16,504 nt of DNA from Burkholderiaceae bacterium (GCA_029864165.1 JAOTTZ010000008.1:1-16504); one strand, 5' to 3'. Counted from the first letter of the stretch, positions 1 to 7,718 are shown. A program made the numbers and translations. Notes: generated by a model from the letters alone, not told the origin.

Positions 1-26
1 AGTGACCTGGGCGTCAAAAACAGTGC

Positions 27-596
27 TCAAATGAACCTCCACAGCGCGATCACCAGCAACGTACACAAGGCGGCAACCAGGTCGTCGAAAAGAATGCCCC
101 ATCCCTGCGGCCAGCCAATTTCCAAAGCGCTGTCGGCGCCGTGCCTTGCCTTGAAAAAAGCGTCGGCCCAAGCGACGGGGCCCGGCTTGGCAGCGTCGAA
201 AAAGCGAAACAGTGCAAAGGCCGAACACTGCGTCAAGATGTCTGCCGGCGTCACCAACCACAAGACCAGCCAAAAGGCGAGCACTTCATCCCAGACGATA
301 CAACTGGGGTCGGCGGCGCCTAAACGACGCGCTGTCACGGTGCAAGCCCACCAACCCGTGAACAGGCCCAAGACCAGCAAGCCTGCCCAATGCGCATCGC
401 TCAAGTACGGTTGCAACGCTGCGAACGAGAGCCAGGCCAACAAGGTACCCACGGTGCCCGGCGCAATCGGCGACAAACCGCTGCCAAAGCCCAGTGCGAG
501 CGCATGCGCCGGGCGCGAGTATACGAAGCGCCATGTGGGTTTGCTTGGCGGCGCGTCGCGACGCGGCCCGGAGATCGGTGTAAGTTGTCCGCTCAT
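27..596 (-). CDS. pgpA: Phosphatidylglycerophosphatase A
   Basis: Integral inner-membrane lipid phosphatase that removes phosphate from phosphatidylglycerophosphate to give phosphatidylglycerol, the last step of that phospholipid branch. The 189-residue product shows the PgpA pattern: a glycine-rich GFGSGLSPIAPGTVGT segment (about 36-51), DPSCIVWDE (96-104), the RFFDAAKPGPV segment (131-141) and a C-terminal GWGILFDDLVAA (165-176). Hydrophobic stretches around 50-62, 70-85, 104-118 and 172-186 fit a small multi-pass membrane protein. The frame is open further upstream, but ATG at 596 is chosen because it overlaps the thiL stop as ATGA, which suggests translational coupling, and because it gives the usual family length. 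It is the distal gene of the tyrS-thiL-pgpA run. Identification is secure; only the start is a choice. Confidence 0.95.
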   Translation of the reverse strand: MSGQLTPISGPRRDAPPSKPTWRFVYSRPAHALALGFGSGLSPIAPGTVGTLLAWLSFAALQPYLSDAHWAGLLVLGLFTGWWACTVTARRLGAADPSCIVWDEVLAFWLVLWLVTPADILTQCSAFALFRFFDAAKPGPVAWADAFFKARHGADSALEIGWPQGWGILFDDLVAALCTLLVIALWRFI

Positions 597-1552
597 GAAC
601 AGAAATGGTCGAATGAGCCGTACGTGTTGGGCACGGCCTGTCCTGCGGCGTCGATCAAACGCAGACCGGGCTGCGCGTCGATGCCGCCGATGCGCGTAAC
701 CGCCACCCGCGCTTGCTCCGCAGCGGCGTGCACTGCAGCGGCGAGTGAAGGTGGCGCGGTGAAGAGCAACTCGTAGTCGTCGCCACCGGCCAGAGTGCAC
801 TGAAGCTGCCAAGTCAGCTGCTGGGCGGCCAGCACAGCACTGCGCGGCACGGCGTCCACATCGAGCGTGGCGCCCACGTGGGAACTTTGCAGTACGTGGC
901 CGAGGTCACCGAGCATTCCGTCGGAAACGTCGATGGCACTGCTAGCCACACCGCGTAGCGCCAAACCGAGCGACACGCGCGGCTGTGGCTGCTCCATCGC
1001 GACGCGCACGGCCTCGAACGCGTCGCGTTGCAGCGCCACCGCGCCGCGAACGCTTTCCAACGCCAATCGCGCGTCGCCCAGCGTGCCGCTCACGTACAAG
1101 TCGTCTCCCGCCCGCGCGGCGCTACGCAGCAGCACCCTGCCGTTCGGTACGTCGCCAAAAACACTGATACAAATATTGAGCGGGCCCTGCGTGGTGTCGC
1201 CACCGATCAATTCACACCCATGCGCGTCTGCCAACGTAAACAGTCCACGAGAAAAGTCCGTGAGCCAAGCTTCGTCTGCACGTGGCAGTGCCAACGCCAG
1301 CATGAAAGCAAGGGGTTGCGCGCCGCAAGCGGCCAGGTCGCTCAGGTTCACGGCAAGCGCCTTATGTCCGAGGCTCTGCGGCGCAACGTTGGGCAGAAAG
1401 TGCCGCCCCTGCACGAGCATGTCGCAACTGACAGCGAGCTGCATGCCAACGGTGGGCGCGAGCAACGCGCAGTCGTCGCCGACACCCAGCACAGCGCGCC
1501 GCGCCGGCCGGGTGAAATAGCGGCCAATCAGATCGAATTCACCCAAGGGCAT
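593..1552 (-). CDS. thiL: Thiamine-monophosphate kinase
   Basis: Phosphorylates thiamine monophosphate with ATP to give thiamine diphosphate, the active cofactor; cytoplasmic. The 319-residue product has the PurM/ThiL-fold markers in order: GEFDLIGRYF at the N-terminus, GVGDDCALL (about 23-31, metal and nucleotide binding), AVNLSDLAACGA, the GGDTTQGPL loop, AIDVSDGMLGDLGH and AGGDDYELLFTAP. ATG at 1552 is chosen because the family normally begins a few residues before GEF and because it leaves a 20-bp gap after tyrS. The longer in-frame start at 1594 would add 14 unconserved residues and run back into tyrS. No clear Shine-Dalgarno precedes 1552. The gene overlaps pgpA by ATGA at its 3' end. 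The pairing thiL-pgpA is common in proteobacteria; tyrS directly upstream is less usual. Confidence 0.95.
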   Translation of the reverse strand: MPLGEFDLIGRYFTRPARRAVLGVGDDCALLAPTVGMQLAVSCDMLVQGRHFLPNVAPQSLGHKALAVNLSDLAACGAQPLAFMLALALPRADEAWLTDFSRGLFTLADAHGCELIGGDTTQGPLNICISVFGDVPNGRVLLRSAARAGDDLYVSGTLGDARLALESVRGAVALQRDAFEAVRVAMEQPQPRVSLGLALRGVASSAIDVSDGMLGDLGHVLQSSHVGATLDVDAVPRSAVLAAQQLTWQLQCTLAGGDDYELLFTAPPSLAAAVHAAAEQARVAVTRIGGIDAQPGLRLIDAAGQAVPNTYGSFDHFCS

Positions 1553-1572
1553 GGAGGGGCCAGTCCGCCAGT

Positions 1573-2847
1573 TCAGGAAGCCGCCACGAGACAAACGCGT
1601 CTGAACTCGATCTTTCCCTTCTGCAGCAAGAATTCCGACGGCAGGGTGAACGCAAACTCAGGGTCGCTGATCTTCTCGCCGTTTATCTTTACGCCGCCGG
1701 AGGCGATAACGCGCCGCGCCTCGGCCATCGAAACACACAGCCCGAACTTGCTCAACAGAAAAGCCAGCTTCAGCGGCTGTCCTTCGTGTTTCCAACTGAC
1801 GCTTTCAATGTCTGCCGGGGCGGCGCCCGTTCTGCGTCGATTGAACTCGTCCATGGCCAGTTCTGCTGCTGGCACGCCGTGGAAGCGGGCAACGATTTCG
1901 CTGGCCAACAACAACTTTGCGTCTCGCGGGTTCATGCCAGCTTGCGACATGTCGAGTGAGCACTTATGTTTCATGTCGTCGACCTCGTCGGCCGGGCGCA
2001 AGCTGATCAGATCGAAGTAACGCCACATCAAAGGATCGTCTATGCTCATCAGCTTGCCGAACATGCTGTTAGGCGCTTCACTGATACCGACATAGTTGCC
2101 CTTGCTTTTGGACATCTTCTCAACACCGTCCAGACCTTCGAGCAAAGGCATGGTCAGAACGCACTGCGGTTGCTGCCCATATTCGCTCTGCAAAGCCCGT
2201 CCCACCAACAGGTTGAACTTCTGATCGGTGCCGCCAATCTCCAAATCGCTTTTCAAGACCACTGAGTCGTAGCCCTGCATAAGCGGGTAGAGCAACTCGT
2301 GCACCGAGATCGGCGTACCCGCTTTAAAACGCTTGGTGAAATCGTCGCGCTCCATGATTCTTGCCACCGTGTAGCGTGAGGCCAGCTCAATCATGCCGCG
2401 CGCGCCGAGCGGGTCGCTCCACTTCGAGTTGTACGCAATTTCGGTCTTTTCCAAGTCGAGCACGAGGCCGGCCTGCCGATAGTATGTTTGCGCGTTGGTT
2501 TCGATCTCCTCGCGCGTGAGCGGTGGGCGAGTGACGTTGCGGCCCGAGGGGTCTCCGATCGTGGCCGTAAAGTCACCAATCAAAAAAATGACGGTGTGGC
2601 CCAGGTCTTGCAACTGGCGCAGCTTGTTGAGAACTACAGTGTGACCGAGGTGTATGTCAGGTGCCGTGGGGTCCAAGCCGAGCTTGATGCGCAGTGGCAC
2701 GCCGGTTGCCTGCGAACGGGCCAGCCTAGCGAGCCAGTCCGCTTCGGGTAACAGCTCATCGCACCCGCGCAGCGTAACGGCCAGCGCCTCGCGCACGCGG
2801 TCGGTGATCGGAAATTTCTCTGCGCTACGGTTGGCGGGCTCGGGCAT
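1573..2847 (-). CDS. tyrS: Tyrosyl-tRNA synthetase
   Basis: Class I aminoacyl-tRNA synthetase that attaches tyrosine to tRNA-Tyr in the cytoplasm. The 424-residue protein shows the HIGH-type signature as HLGH (66-69) within LGLDPTAPDIHLGH, the tyrosine-site segment around YPLMQGYDSVVL (187-198), GGTDQKFNLLVGR (205-217), and KMSKS (244-248). A C-terminal S4 RNA-binding domain covers about 360-420 (LAFLLSKFGLCVSMAEARR and GGVKINGEKISDP). Length and KMSKS context fit the longer TyrZ-like group rather than Bacillus-type TyrS. It heads the leftward tyrS-thiL-pgpA run. The start at 2847 gives an N-terminus of ordinary length. A 129-bp gap containing a small inverted repeat separates it from the upstream response-regulator gene. 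Confidence 0.97.
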   Translation of the reverse strand: MPEPANRSAEKFPITDRVREALAVTLRGCDELLPEADWLARLARSQATGVPLRIKLGLDPTAPDIHLGHTVVLNKLRQLQDLGHTVIFLIGDFTATIGDPSGRNVTRPPLTREEIETNAQTYYRQAGLVLDLEKTEIAYNSKWSDPLGARGMIELASRYTVARIMERDDFTKRFKAGTPISVHELLYPLMQGYDSVVLKSDLEIGGTDQKFNLLVGRALQSEYGQQPQCVLTMPLLEGLDGVEKMSKSKGNYVGISEAPNSMFGKLMSIDDPLMWRYFDLISLRPADEVDDMKHKCSLDMSQAGMNPRDAKLLLASEIVARFHGVPAAELAMDEFNRRRTGAAPADIESVSWKHEGQPLKLAFLLSKFGLCVSMAEARRVIASGGVKINGEKISDPEFAFTLPSEFLLQKGKIEFRRVCLVAAS

Positions 2848-2867
2848 GGTCTGACTCGGCTTAGAAC

Positions 2868-2972
2868 CTATCCGTGAATAAGGCGGCGCTGCGCCGGTGC
2901 CTCATTGGGCACATGCGAGCACCCATCGCATTGTCGTCGCAACGCAGGACCGTCTTCATAACTCACGGACAG
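2868..2972. repeat. Short imperfect inverted-repeat element between tyrS and the response regulator gene
   Basis: The arms are CTATCCGTGAATAAG at 2868-2882 and, read on the opposite strand from 2972, CTGTCCGTGAGTTAT. They agree at 11 of the first 15 positions around a shared TCCGTGA core. They bracket about 75 bp with no ORF that resembles a protein. The element nearly fills the gap between the response-regulator stop (2977) and the tyrS start (2847). It could be a small non-autonomous transposable relic, a degraded IS end pair, or a transcript hairpin. No target-site duplication is obvious. Its internal symmetry is weak compared with the element at 4969-5132, so confidence that it is a real element is low. 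Confidence 0.35.
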
Positions 2973-2976
2973 CGTT

Positions 2977-3759
2977 TTAAGGCCCAGAACTGGAGCCCGT
3001 CATTGCTTCACGCACAGCCGCCAACTGTCGCCTCGACACAGCCAGCCATTCATCCAGCGGGCGTACGCACACAGCCCAACCTTCGGTGCCATCGTCGTCG
3101 GCCGCAACAGCCAGCTTGCGCCGTTCGAGCGCGCGCAGCGCGCGCCGCGCCACCAACGTGTTGCGGTGTATGCGCAGAAAATGTTCGCCCAAACGCTGCT
3201 CTAAGTCGCTGAGCGCATCGTCCAAAACATACGTGCGTTCGGTGGTGCGCAGTGTCACGTATTTCAGCTCAGCCTTCAGGTACAGCACCTCAGACACTGG
3301 CACCCTCACCACGCGACCGAGTTCGCTGACCACAATCACCGGCTCACCCCCGGCATTCGGTACCGTCAGTGCCGGCCGTTGCGCTTGACGTTGTGCCACA
3401 CGCTGCAATGCCGCCTGTAGCCGCTCACGTCGCACGGGCTTGGTAAGGTAATCGGCGGCATTCAAATCGAAGGCGGTCACAGCATGCTCAGCGTACGCGG
3501 TGACGAATATCACCTCCGGCGGGCGCGCACGTTGTTTGATCTCAGCAGCGAGTTGCAAGCCATCGTGACCCGGCATGTGGATATCGAGCAGCAGTACATC
3601 GCACTCGTTGTGCGCCAGCCAATTCAGCGCTTGCATCGCGTTCGCGGCCTCGCCGACCACTTCAGCCATTGGGTCGGGGTTCTCACCCACCAGCCCGCGC
3701 AGACGCATTCGGGCCATCTCTTCGTCGTCGACCACCAACACGCGCAAAGACTTTTGCAT
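2977..3759 (-). CDS. algR: LytTR-family response regulator (AlgR-like)
   Basis: Cytoplasmic transcription regulator with an N-terminal receiver domain (about 4-122) and a C-terminal LytTR DNA-binding domain (about 143-250), 260 residues. Receiver landmarks: acidic pair Asp11-Asp12, phosphoacceptor Asp59 in DVLLLDIHMPGHDG, a Thr at about 87, and Lys107 in LTKPV. The LytTR part has VLYLKAELKYVTLRT and HFLRIHRNTLVAR, typical of LytTR domains. AAGG lies just upstream of ATG 3759. The gene follows the sensor kinase by a 17-bp gap, so the two are almost certainly cotranscribed. The kinase/LytTR pair beside argH matches the Pseudomonas argH-algZ-algR arrangement, where it controls alginate and type IV pilus functions. 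The regulon here is unknown, so the symbol means AlgR-type, not proven orthology of function. Confidence 0.88.
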   Translation of the reverse strand: MQKSLRVLVVDDEEMARMRLRGLVGENPDPMAEVVGEAANAMQALNWLAHNECDVLLLDIHMPGHDGLQLAAEIKQRARPPEVIFVTAYAEHAVTAFDLNAADYLTKPVRRERLQAALQRVAQRQAQRPALTVPNAGGEPVIVVSELGRVVRVPVSEVLYLKAELKYVTLRTTERTYVLDDALSDLEQRLGEHFLRIHRNTLVARRALRALERRKLAVAADDDGTEGWAVCVRPLDEWLAVSRRQLAAVREAMTGSSSGP

Positions 3760-3776
3760 GACCTTGGGGGCGGAAT

Positions 3777-4922
3777 TCAGGACACGAAGGGAACCGTGAT
3801 TTGTACACGAAACAGGCCATGCTCTAGCCCGACATCGAACTGCGCTGCTACGTCGTACATCAGTTGCACGCGCTCGCGCAAGTTACGCAGCGCCATCCCA
3901 GCACCCGGGCGCGACGGGTCAAGGGGCACGCTGTTGGTGATTACGATCTGCGCATGACCGCGCCTCAGGTTCGTCAAAATACGGACCTCACCGCCCCCGG
4001 GCGATGGCTCCACACCATGGCGCACAGCATTTTCGACCAAGGGCTGCAATAGCAGGAAGGGCACGCGAGCACTGGCTGCCGCCGGGTCAATTTCCCAGCT
4101 CACACGCAGGCGGTCACCAAATCGCAACTTCTCGATGGCCAGGTAGCGCCGGGCCAGTTCAACCTCCGAACCGAGCGTGACGGCGTTATCGGTGTTGGCC
4201 AGCGCGACCCGGAACAACTCAGCGAGGTCTTCTAGCAGGCGCTCGGTACGCGCAGGGTCCACCCGGGCCAGCGTAATGGCGGTATTGAGCGTATTGAACA
4301 AGAAATGCGGATGAATGCGCGACTGCAGTTCGGCCAGCCGTGCGCTGCTGTCGGCCGGCCCCTGCACCCTTGCGCGCAAGCCAAACCAGTAAAACAACAT
4401 CATCGAGAACGCTGCCCCAGCCAGAGCCGGGCCCAGCCAGCGGCCCGGTGCGAGCCAGCGGCTATCGACCCACAGGCCCAGCCCGACATACGTTTGCAAG
4501 GCCCAGCAGCCGACTGCACCACCGGTACCCAATGCCACGACGGCGGACCATTGAGCAATCTCAGGCAGCCGCGCCAGATTCCTTTTCAACAAGCACGCGA
4601 CCACCAGCCACAGCAGCGCGGCGGGCATGGCGACGCTGGCGGCCATCCCCAGCTTGGCCAGCCACTCCTCAAAACTACCCGCGGCGAAAACGATGCCCAC
4701 TGCAAGCACAGCGTGCACGAACAGCACCGCACGCAAGACCAAGCCGCCGTGGCACAAGTCGGTACCCGGGGTCGACACGTTAGTGCGGTGCGTTGCCGGC
4801 TCTACATTGCCGGCGTTCACGAAGCCGCCTCTGAGCGACGCGCCCGACGGAGCAGATTCCAGCCACCTGCTCGCAGGGTGGCTGTCGGATGACCTGAAAC
4901 GTGGGGGAGCGCTATGGGGCAT
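3777..4922 (-). CDS. algZ: LytS/AlgZ-type sensor histidine kinase
   Basis: Membrane sensor kinase, 381 residues, probable phosphodonor of the adjacent LytTR regulator. A hydrophilic N-terminus of about 60 residues is followed by four hydrophobic segments (about 61-81, 92-112, 126-146 and 164-181). Then comes the His_kinase domain with the phosphoacceptor motif IHPHFLFNTLN (probable phospho-His206), an N-box LVENAVRHG (295-303) and a glycine box GMALRNLRERV (342-352). Like other LytS-class kinases it has a short ATPase part and no PAS or HAMP domain is visible. ATG at 4922 has no strong Shine-Dalgarno and lies inside a 14-bp tandem duplication that also makes a second, out-of-frame ATG upstream. 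The unusually long hydrophilic N-terminus leaves room for a later true start. argH is divergent. Confidence 0.87.
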   Translation of the reverse strand: MPHSAPPRFRSSDSHPASRWLESAPSGASLRGGFVNAGNVEPATHRTNVSTPGTDLCHGGLVLRAVLFVHAVLAVGIVFAAGSFEEWLAKLGMAASVAMPAALLWLVVACLLKRNLARLPEIAQWSAVVALGTGGAVGCWALQTYVGLGLWVDSRWLAPGRWLGPALAGAAFSMMLFYWFGLRARVQGPADSSARLAELQSRIHPHFLFNTLNTAITLARVDPARTERLLEDLAELFRVALANTDNAVTLGSEVELARRYLAIEKLRFGDRLRVSWEIDPAAASARVPFLLLQPLVENAVRHGVEPSPGGGEVRILTNLRRGHAQIVITNSVPLDPSRPGAGMALRNLRERVQLMYDVAAQFDVGLEHGLFRVQITVPFVS

Positions 4923-4938
4923 GAGCTATTGGGCATGA
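4911..4938. repeat. 14-bp tandem duplication over the kinase start codon
   Basis: GCTATGGGGCATGA (4911-4924) is followed directly by GCTATTGGGCATGA (4925-4938), 13 of 14 identical. On the minus strand each copy contains an ATG. Because 14 is not a multiple of three, only the ATG at 4922-4920 is in the kinase frame. The single G-to-T difference in the outer copy creates TTGGGC, which serves as a candidate -35 box for argH. Gain or loss of one unit would alter the kinase translation-initiation region and possibly the argH promoter. Confidence 0.75.
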
Positions 4939-4958
4939 AATAGGGGCACCGATAGAAT
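4929..4958 (+). promoter_or_regulatory. Candidate sigma70 promoter for argH
   Basis: TTGGGC (4929-4934) and TAGAAT (4953-4958) are separated by 18 bp, which fits a housekeeping promoter with a good -10 and a moderate -35. Predicted transcription would begin near 4965, immediately before the palindromic element at 4969. The argH transcript would then carry the whole element in its leader. The -10 match is visible; promoter activity is inference. Confidence 0.45.
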
Positions 4959-4968
4959 CGACCGTCTA

Positions 4969-5132
4969 GCAGCCTGTCGTACTTTGGGCATCGAGGCGAG
5001 AATTGGCCCCAGCGAGGACAGTTTTTTGCCGGATTCGCAGCCCCATAGTGGGTGCTACGGGGCGAGAAGCCGGTAAAAAATGGACCGCTGCGGCCGATTT
5101 GTAGCCGACGTTCCCAAAGTCCGACAGGCTGC
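4969..5132. mobile_element. Palindromic MITE-like element in the kinase-argH intergenic region
   Basis: Terminal inverted repeats of 20 bp (4969-4988 and 5113-5132) match at 19 of 20 positions; the outer ends read GCAGCCTGTCG. The symmetry continues inward. A central stem-loop at 5022-5080 has T6/A6, CCGG/CCGG, GCCCC/GGGGC and TAG/CTA arms around a TGGGTG loop. Intermediate parts also pair (for example GGCC.CAGCG), so the halves agree at roughly three-quarters of positions by eye, and the centre of the loop matches the centre of the element. There is no coding capacity for a transposase. If the ends are taken one base in, the flanks are CTAG (4966-4969) and CCAG (5132-5135), a possible imperfect 4-bp target duplication. 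The ends resemble what I recall of IS1182-type elements, which I cannot verify. It is probably a non-autonomous miniature transposable element. Confidence 0.8.
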
Positions 5133-5202
5133 CAGGGGTCCGGGCATTGTCGCCAACTCGGGCGTTCACGCCAAAAAACCTGTTGCGTGATTCACAACAA
5201 CC

Positions 5203-6624
5203 ATGTCCACCAACCAACTTGATACCAAGTCCACCGCCTGGTCGGCGCTGTTCTCCGAACCGACCGATGTCATGGTCAATCGCTACACGTCCAGTATAAG
5301 TTTTGACAAGAGGCTTTGGAAAGCCGATATTGCGGGGTCGTTGGCACATGCCGAAATGCTGTGCGCGCAAGACATCCTGAGCAGCCAGGACCTCGCCTCG
5401 ATAGAGCGCGGCCTGGCCGAAATCGGCGCCGAGATCGAGGCCGGTACTTTCGATTGGAAAATCGAGCTCGAGGACGTGCACCTCAATATCGAATCGCGCC
5501 TCACCCAACTGGTCGGCGACGCCGGTAAGCGGCTGCACACCGGCCGCTCGCGCAACGACCAGGTCGCCACCGATTTGCGGCTGTGGTTGCGCGACGAAAT
5601 CGACACCCTTAGCAGACTGCTCGGTGCGCTTCAAGTGGCGTTGGTCGACATTGCTGAGGCTCACGCCGCGACTGTTCTGCCTGGCTTGACGCATTTACAA
5701 GTGGCGCAGCCCGTCAGCTTTGGCCACCATATGCTGGCTTACGTGGAAATGTTTTCGCGTGATGCGCAACGCTTGACCGAGGTGCGCCACCGCACTAATC
5801 GCTTGCCCTTAGGCGCCGCTGCTTTGGCCGGCACCAGCTACCCTTTGGACCGTGACCGCGTCGCGCGCAAGTTGGGAATGGAGGACGTGTGCCAGAACTC
5901 GCTGGATGCCGTGAGTGATCGCGACTTTGCGATCGAGTTCACTGCGGCCGCCAGCCTGTGCATGGTGCACGTATCGCGCCTGGCCGAAGAGCTGGTGTTG
6001 TGGATGAACCAGAACTTCGGCTTCATAGAACTGGCCGATCGCTACTGCACCGGCTCGTCCATCATGCCGCAGAAGAAGAACCCAGATGTCCCCGAACTCG
6101 CCCGCGGCAAGACAGGCCGTGTGGTCGGGCACCTGATGGGCCTGCTCATGCTGATGAAAAGCCAGCCGTTGGCTTACAACAAGGACAACCAGGAAGATAA
6201 AGAACCCCTCTTCGATACCGTGGACACGCTGCGGGACACGTTGCGAGTATTTTGCGAGTTGGTCAGCGCGATCAGGGTCAAGCCCGATGCCATGGAGCGC
6301 GCCGCCCGCCGGGGCTATGCCACAGCAACAGACCTGGCCGACTACCTGGTGAAAAAAGGCCTGCCCTTTCGCGATGCACACGAGGTGGTCGCCAAAGCGG
6401 TCAAGTTCGCAATGCAGCGCGACGTCGATCTGAGCGAGTTGCCGCTAGCGTCATTGCAGAGCTTCAGCGCCGCAGTGGGCGAAGATGTCTACCAGGTACT
6501 CACGCTGGCCGGCTCGCTCAACGCACGCAACGGCTTGGGCGGCACAGCGCCCGCGCAGGTGCTCACGCAAGTCCAGCGACACCGGGTGCGGCTGGATTCA
6601 ATGCAGAGCTTGACTGCCCCATAA
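5203..6624 (+). CDS. argH: Argininosuccinate lyase
   Basis: Last enzyme of arginine synthesis: splits argininosuccinate into arginine and fumarate in the cytoplasm. The 473-residue product is full length for the fumarase/aspartase superfamily and has its conserved regions: [13 protein letters not shown] (112-124), [10 protein letters not shown] with His164 (161-170), and the family signature [10 protein letters not shown] (284-293) carrying the catalytic serine. The C-terminal [20 protein letters not shown] segment is typical of ArgH. ATG at 5203 gives the normal N-terminus before [12 protein letters not shown]; no Shine-Dalgarno is evident. The leader contains the palindromic element 4969-5132, ending 70 bp before the start codon. 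The last 27 bp overlap the end of msrA on the other strand, so the two genes share sequence at their stops. Confidence 0.98.
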   Translation: MSTNQLDTKSTAWSALFSEPTDVMVNRYTSSISFDKRLWKADIAGSLAHAEMLCAQDILSSQDLASIERGLAEIGAEIEAGTFDWKIELEDVHLNIESRLTQLVGDAGKRLHTGRSRNDQVATDLRLWLRDEIDTLSRLLGALQVALVDIAEAHAATVLPGLTHLQVAQPVSFGHHMLAYVEMFSRDAQRLTEVRHRTNRLPLGAAALAGTSYPLDRDRVARKLGMEDVCQNSLDAVSDRDFAIEFTAAASLCMVHVSRLAEELVLWMNQNFGFIELADRYCTGSSIMPQKKNPDVPELARGKTGRVVGHLMGLLMLMKSQPLAYNKDNQEDKEPLFDTVDTLRDTLRVFCELVSAIRVKPDAMERAARRGYATATDLADYLVKKGLPFRDAHEVVAKAVKFAMQRDVDLSELPLASLQSFSAAVGEDVYQVLTLAGSLNARNGLGGTAPAQVLTQVQRHRVRLDSMQSLTAP

Positions 6625-7215
6625 CTGTTTCAGTCGCGCATCGCGCCCACAAGTCGCGCGGTAGTAGTGATAGCGGATGGGGTTTTTCTTGTAGTAGTCT
6701 TGATGGTAGGGTTCGGCCGGGTAGAAGGCACCGGCTGCAACGATCTCGGTGACGATGGTCTCCTTGAAGGGTTTTGATTTCTCCAGCGCCGCCTTGGAAG
6801 CCTGGGCCGCCTTTAACTGCGCGGCATCGTTGGCGAAAATGGCGGTACGGTACGGCGAGCCACGGTCACAGAACTGGCGGTCTTTGGTTGTTGGGTCGAT
6901 GCTGCGCCAGTAGTAGTCAAGTAGCTGCTCGTAGCTCACCTTGCTGGGGTCGTAAACCACTGCGACAGCTTCCGCGTGCCCCGTGTGCTTGCCCGACACC
7001 TGCTCGTAACTCGGATTCGGGAGGCTGCCACCCGTGTAGCCGCTGGTGGTAGAAATGACCCCAGGGACTTTGTCGAAATCAGATTCAGTACACCAAAAAC
7101 AACCGCCCGCGAAGATGGCCTTGGCGGTTGCTGCCGTCTGTGCCTGAACCCATCCACCCAACAAGAGCCCACAAAACAGCGCCGCCGCGGTTCGGCGAAC
7201 TCGGCGCACAACCAT
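6598..7215 (-). CDS. msrA: Exported peptide-methionine (S)-S-oxide reductase
   Basis: Repairs proteins by reducing methionine-S-sulfoxide. The 205-residue product has a basic N-terminus, a hydrophobic core (about 9-22) and a likely Sec cleavage site near AQA (24-27), so it is probably periplasmic. The catalytic motif [11 protein letters not shown] places the nucleophile at Cys39. Further MsrA features are [24 protein letters not shown] (59-82), YDP (88-90), a [12 protein letters not shown] segment with Cys116, and EPYHQDYY (168-175). Cys116 and Cys189 are possible resolving residues. ATG at 7215 is chosen because it shares one base with the msrB stop (TGATG), indicating coupling, and because it starts exactly before the signal peptide. 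The 3' end overlaps convergent argH by 27 bp. A longer frame upstream is only antisense of msrB. Confidence 0.94.
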   Translation of the reverse strand: MVVRRVRRTAAALFCGLLLGGWVQAQTAATAKAIFAGGCFWCTESDFDKVPGVISTTSGYTGGSLPNPSYEQVSGKHTGHAEAVAVVYDPSKVSYEQLLDYYWRSIDPTTKDRQFCDRGSPYRTAIFANDAAQLKAAQASKAALEKSKPFKETIVTEIVAAGAFYPAEPYHQDYYKKNPIRYHYYRATCGRDARLKQLWGSQALH

Positions 7216-7718
7216 CACGCCACCGCCTTGAATGTCAAAGCCACCCCGTTGTTGCAGTAGCGCTTGCCGGTGGGCGCGGGGCCATCGTCGAATATGTGTC
7301 CATGGTGGCCTCCGCAGCGCGCGCAGTGGTACTCGGTACGCGGCCATATCAGCTTGAAGTCGGTGCTGGTGACGAACACACCCGGCAGCGTCGAGTGAAA
7401 GCTCGGCCATCCGGTGCCGCTGTCGAACTTCATGTCGGCGGTGAACAGCGCCAGGTCGCAGCCAGCGCAGTGGTAGCGGCCATTGCGTTTCTCGCCGTTG
7501 AGCGGGCTGGTGTGTGGGCGCTCTGTACCCGCGAGCCGCAACACGTCGAATTGCGCGGGGGTCAAGCGCTTCTTCCACTCCGCGTCAGAGAGTTTTAACG
7601 GTTCAACTGAAGTTGCCGCGCCCCCCCCTTCGAAGGCACTGATATAAGGCGCAAGGCCAAAGGCGGATAACAAGGCGAGCAAATTGCGTCGGGTCACGGT
7701 ACGGCTCCTCGAGGACAT
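7215..7718 (-). CDS. msrB: Exported peptide-methionine (R)-S-oxide reductase, possible Tat substrate
   Basis: Reduces methionine-R-sulfoxide and thus complements MsrA. The 167-residue product carries two zinc-binding CxxC pairs (Cys84/87 and Cys132/135), GTERPHTSPLN (64-74), the SGTGWPSF substrate segment (100-107) and the catalytic Cys155 in RYCNNGVAL. The N-terminus has TVTRRNLLALLSAFGLAP, a twin-arginine followed by a hydrophobic run, which suggests Tat export of the folded zinc protein; a clear cleavage site is not visible. Start 7718 is chosen because it places this signal at the N-terminus; the frame continues upstream without family features. It is followed by msrA with a one-base overlap, so the pair is one operon. 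Confidence 0.93.
   Translation of the reverse strand: MSSRSRTVTRRNLLALLSAFGLAPYISAFEGGGAATSVEPLKLSDAEWKKRLTPAQFDVLRLAGTERPHTSPLNGEKRNGRYHCAGCDLALFTADMKFDSGTGWPSFHSTLPGVFVTSTDFKLIWPRTEYHCARCGGHHGHIFDDGPAPTGKRYCNNGVALTFKAVA

Noticed and set aside
1028..2020. 330-codon plus-strand ORF antisense to thiL and tyrS
   Set aside because: Spans two clearly conserved minus-strand genes and has no recognisable domain.
5022..5080. Possible bidirectional transcription terminator
   Set aside because: The T-run precedes and the A-run follows the stem on the plus strand, the reverse of a Rho-independent terminator; the runs are simply part of the element's palindrome.
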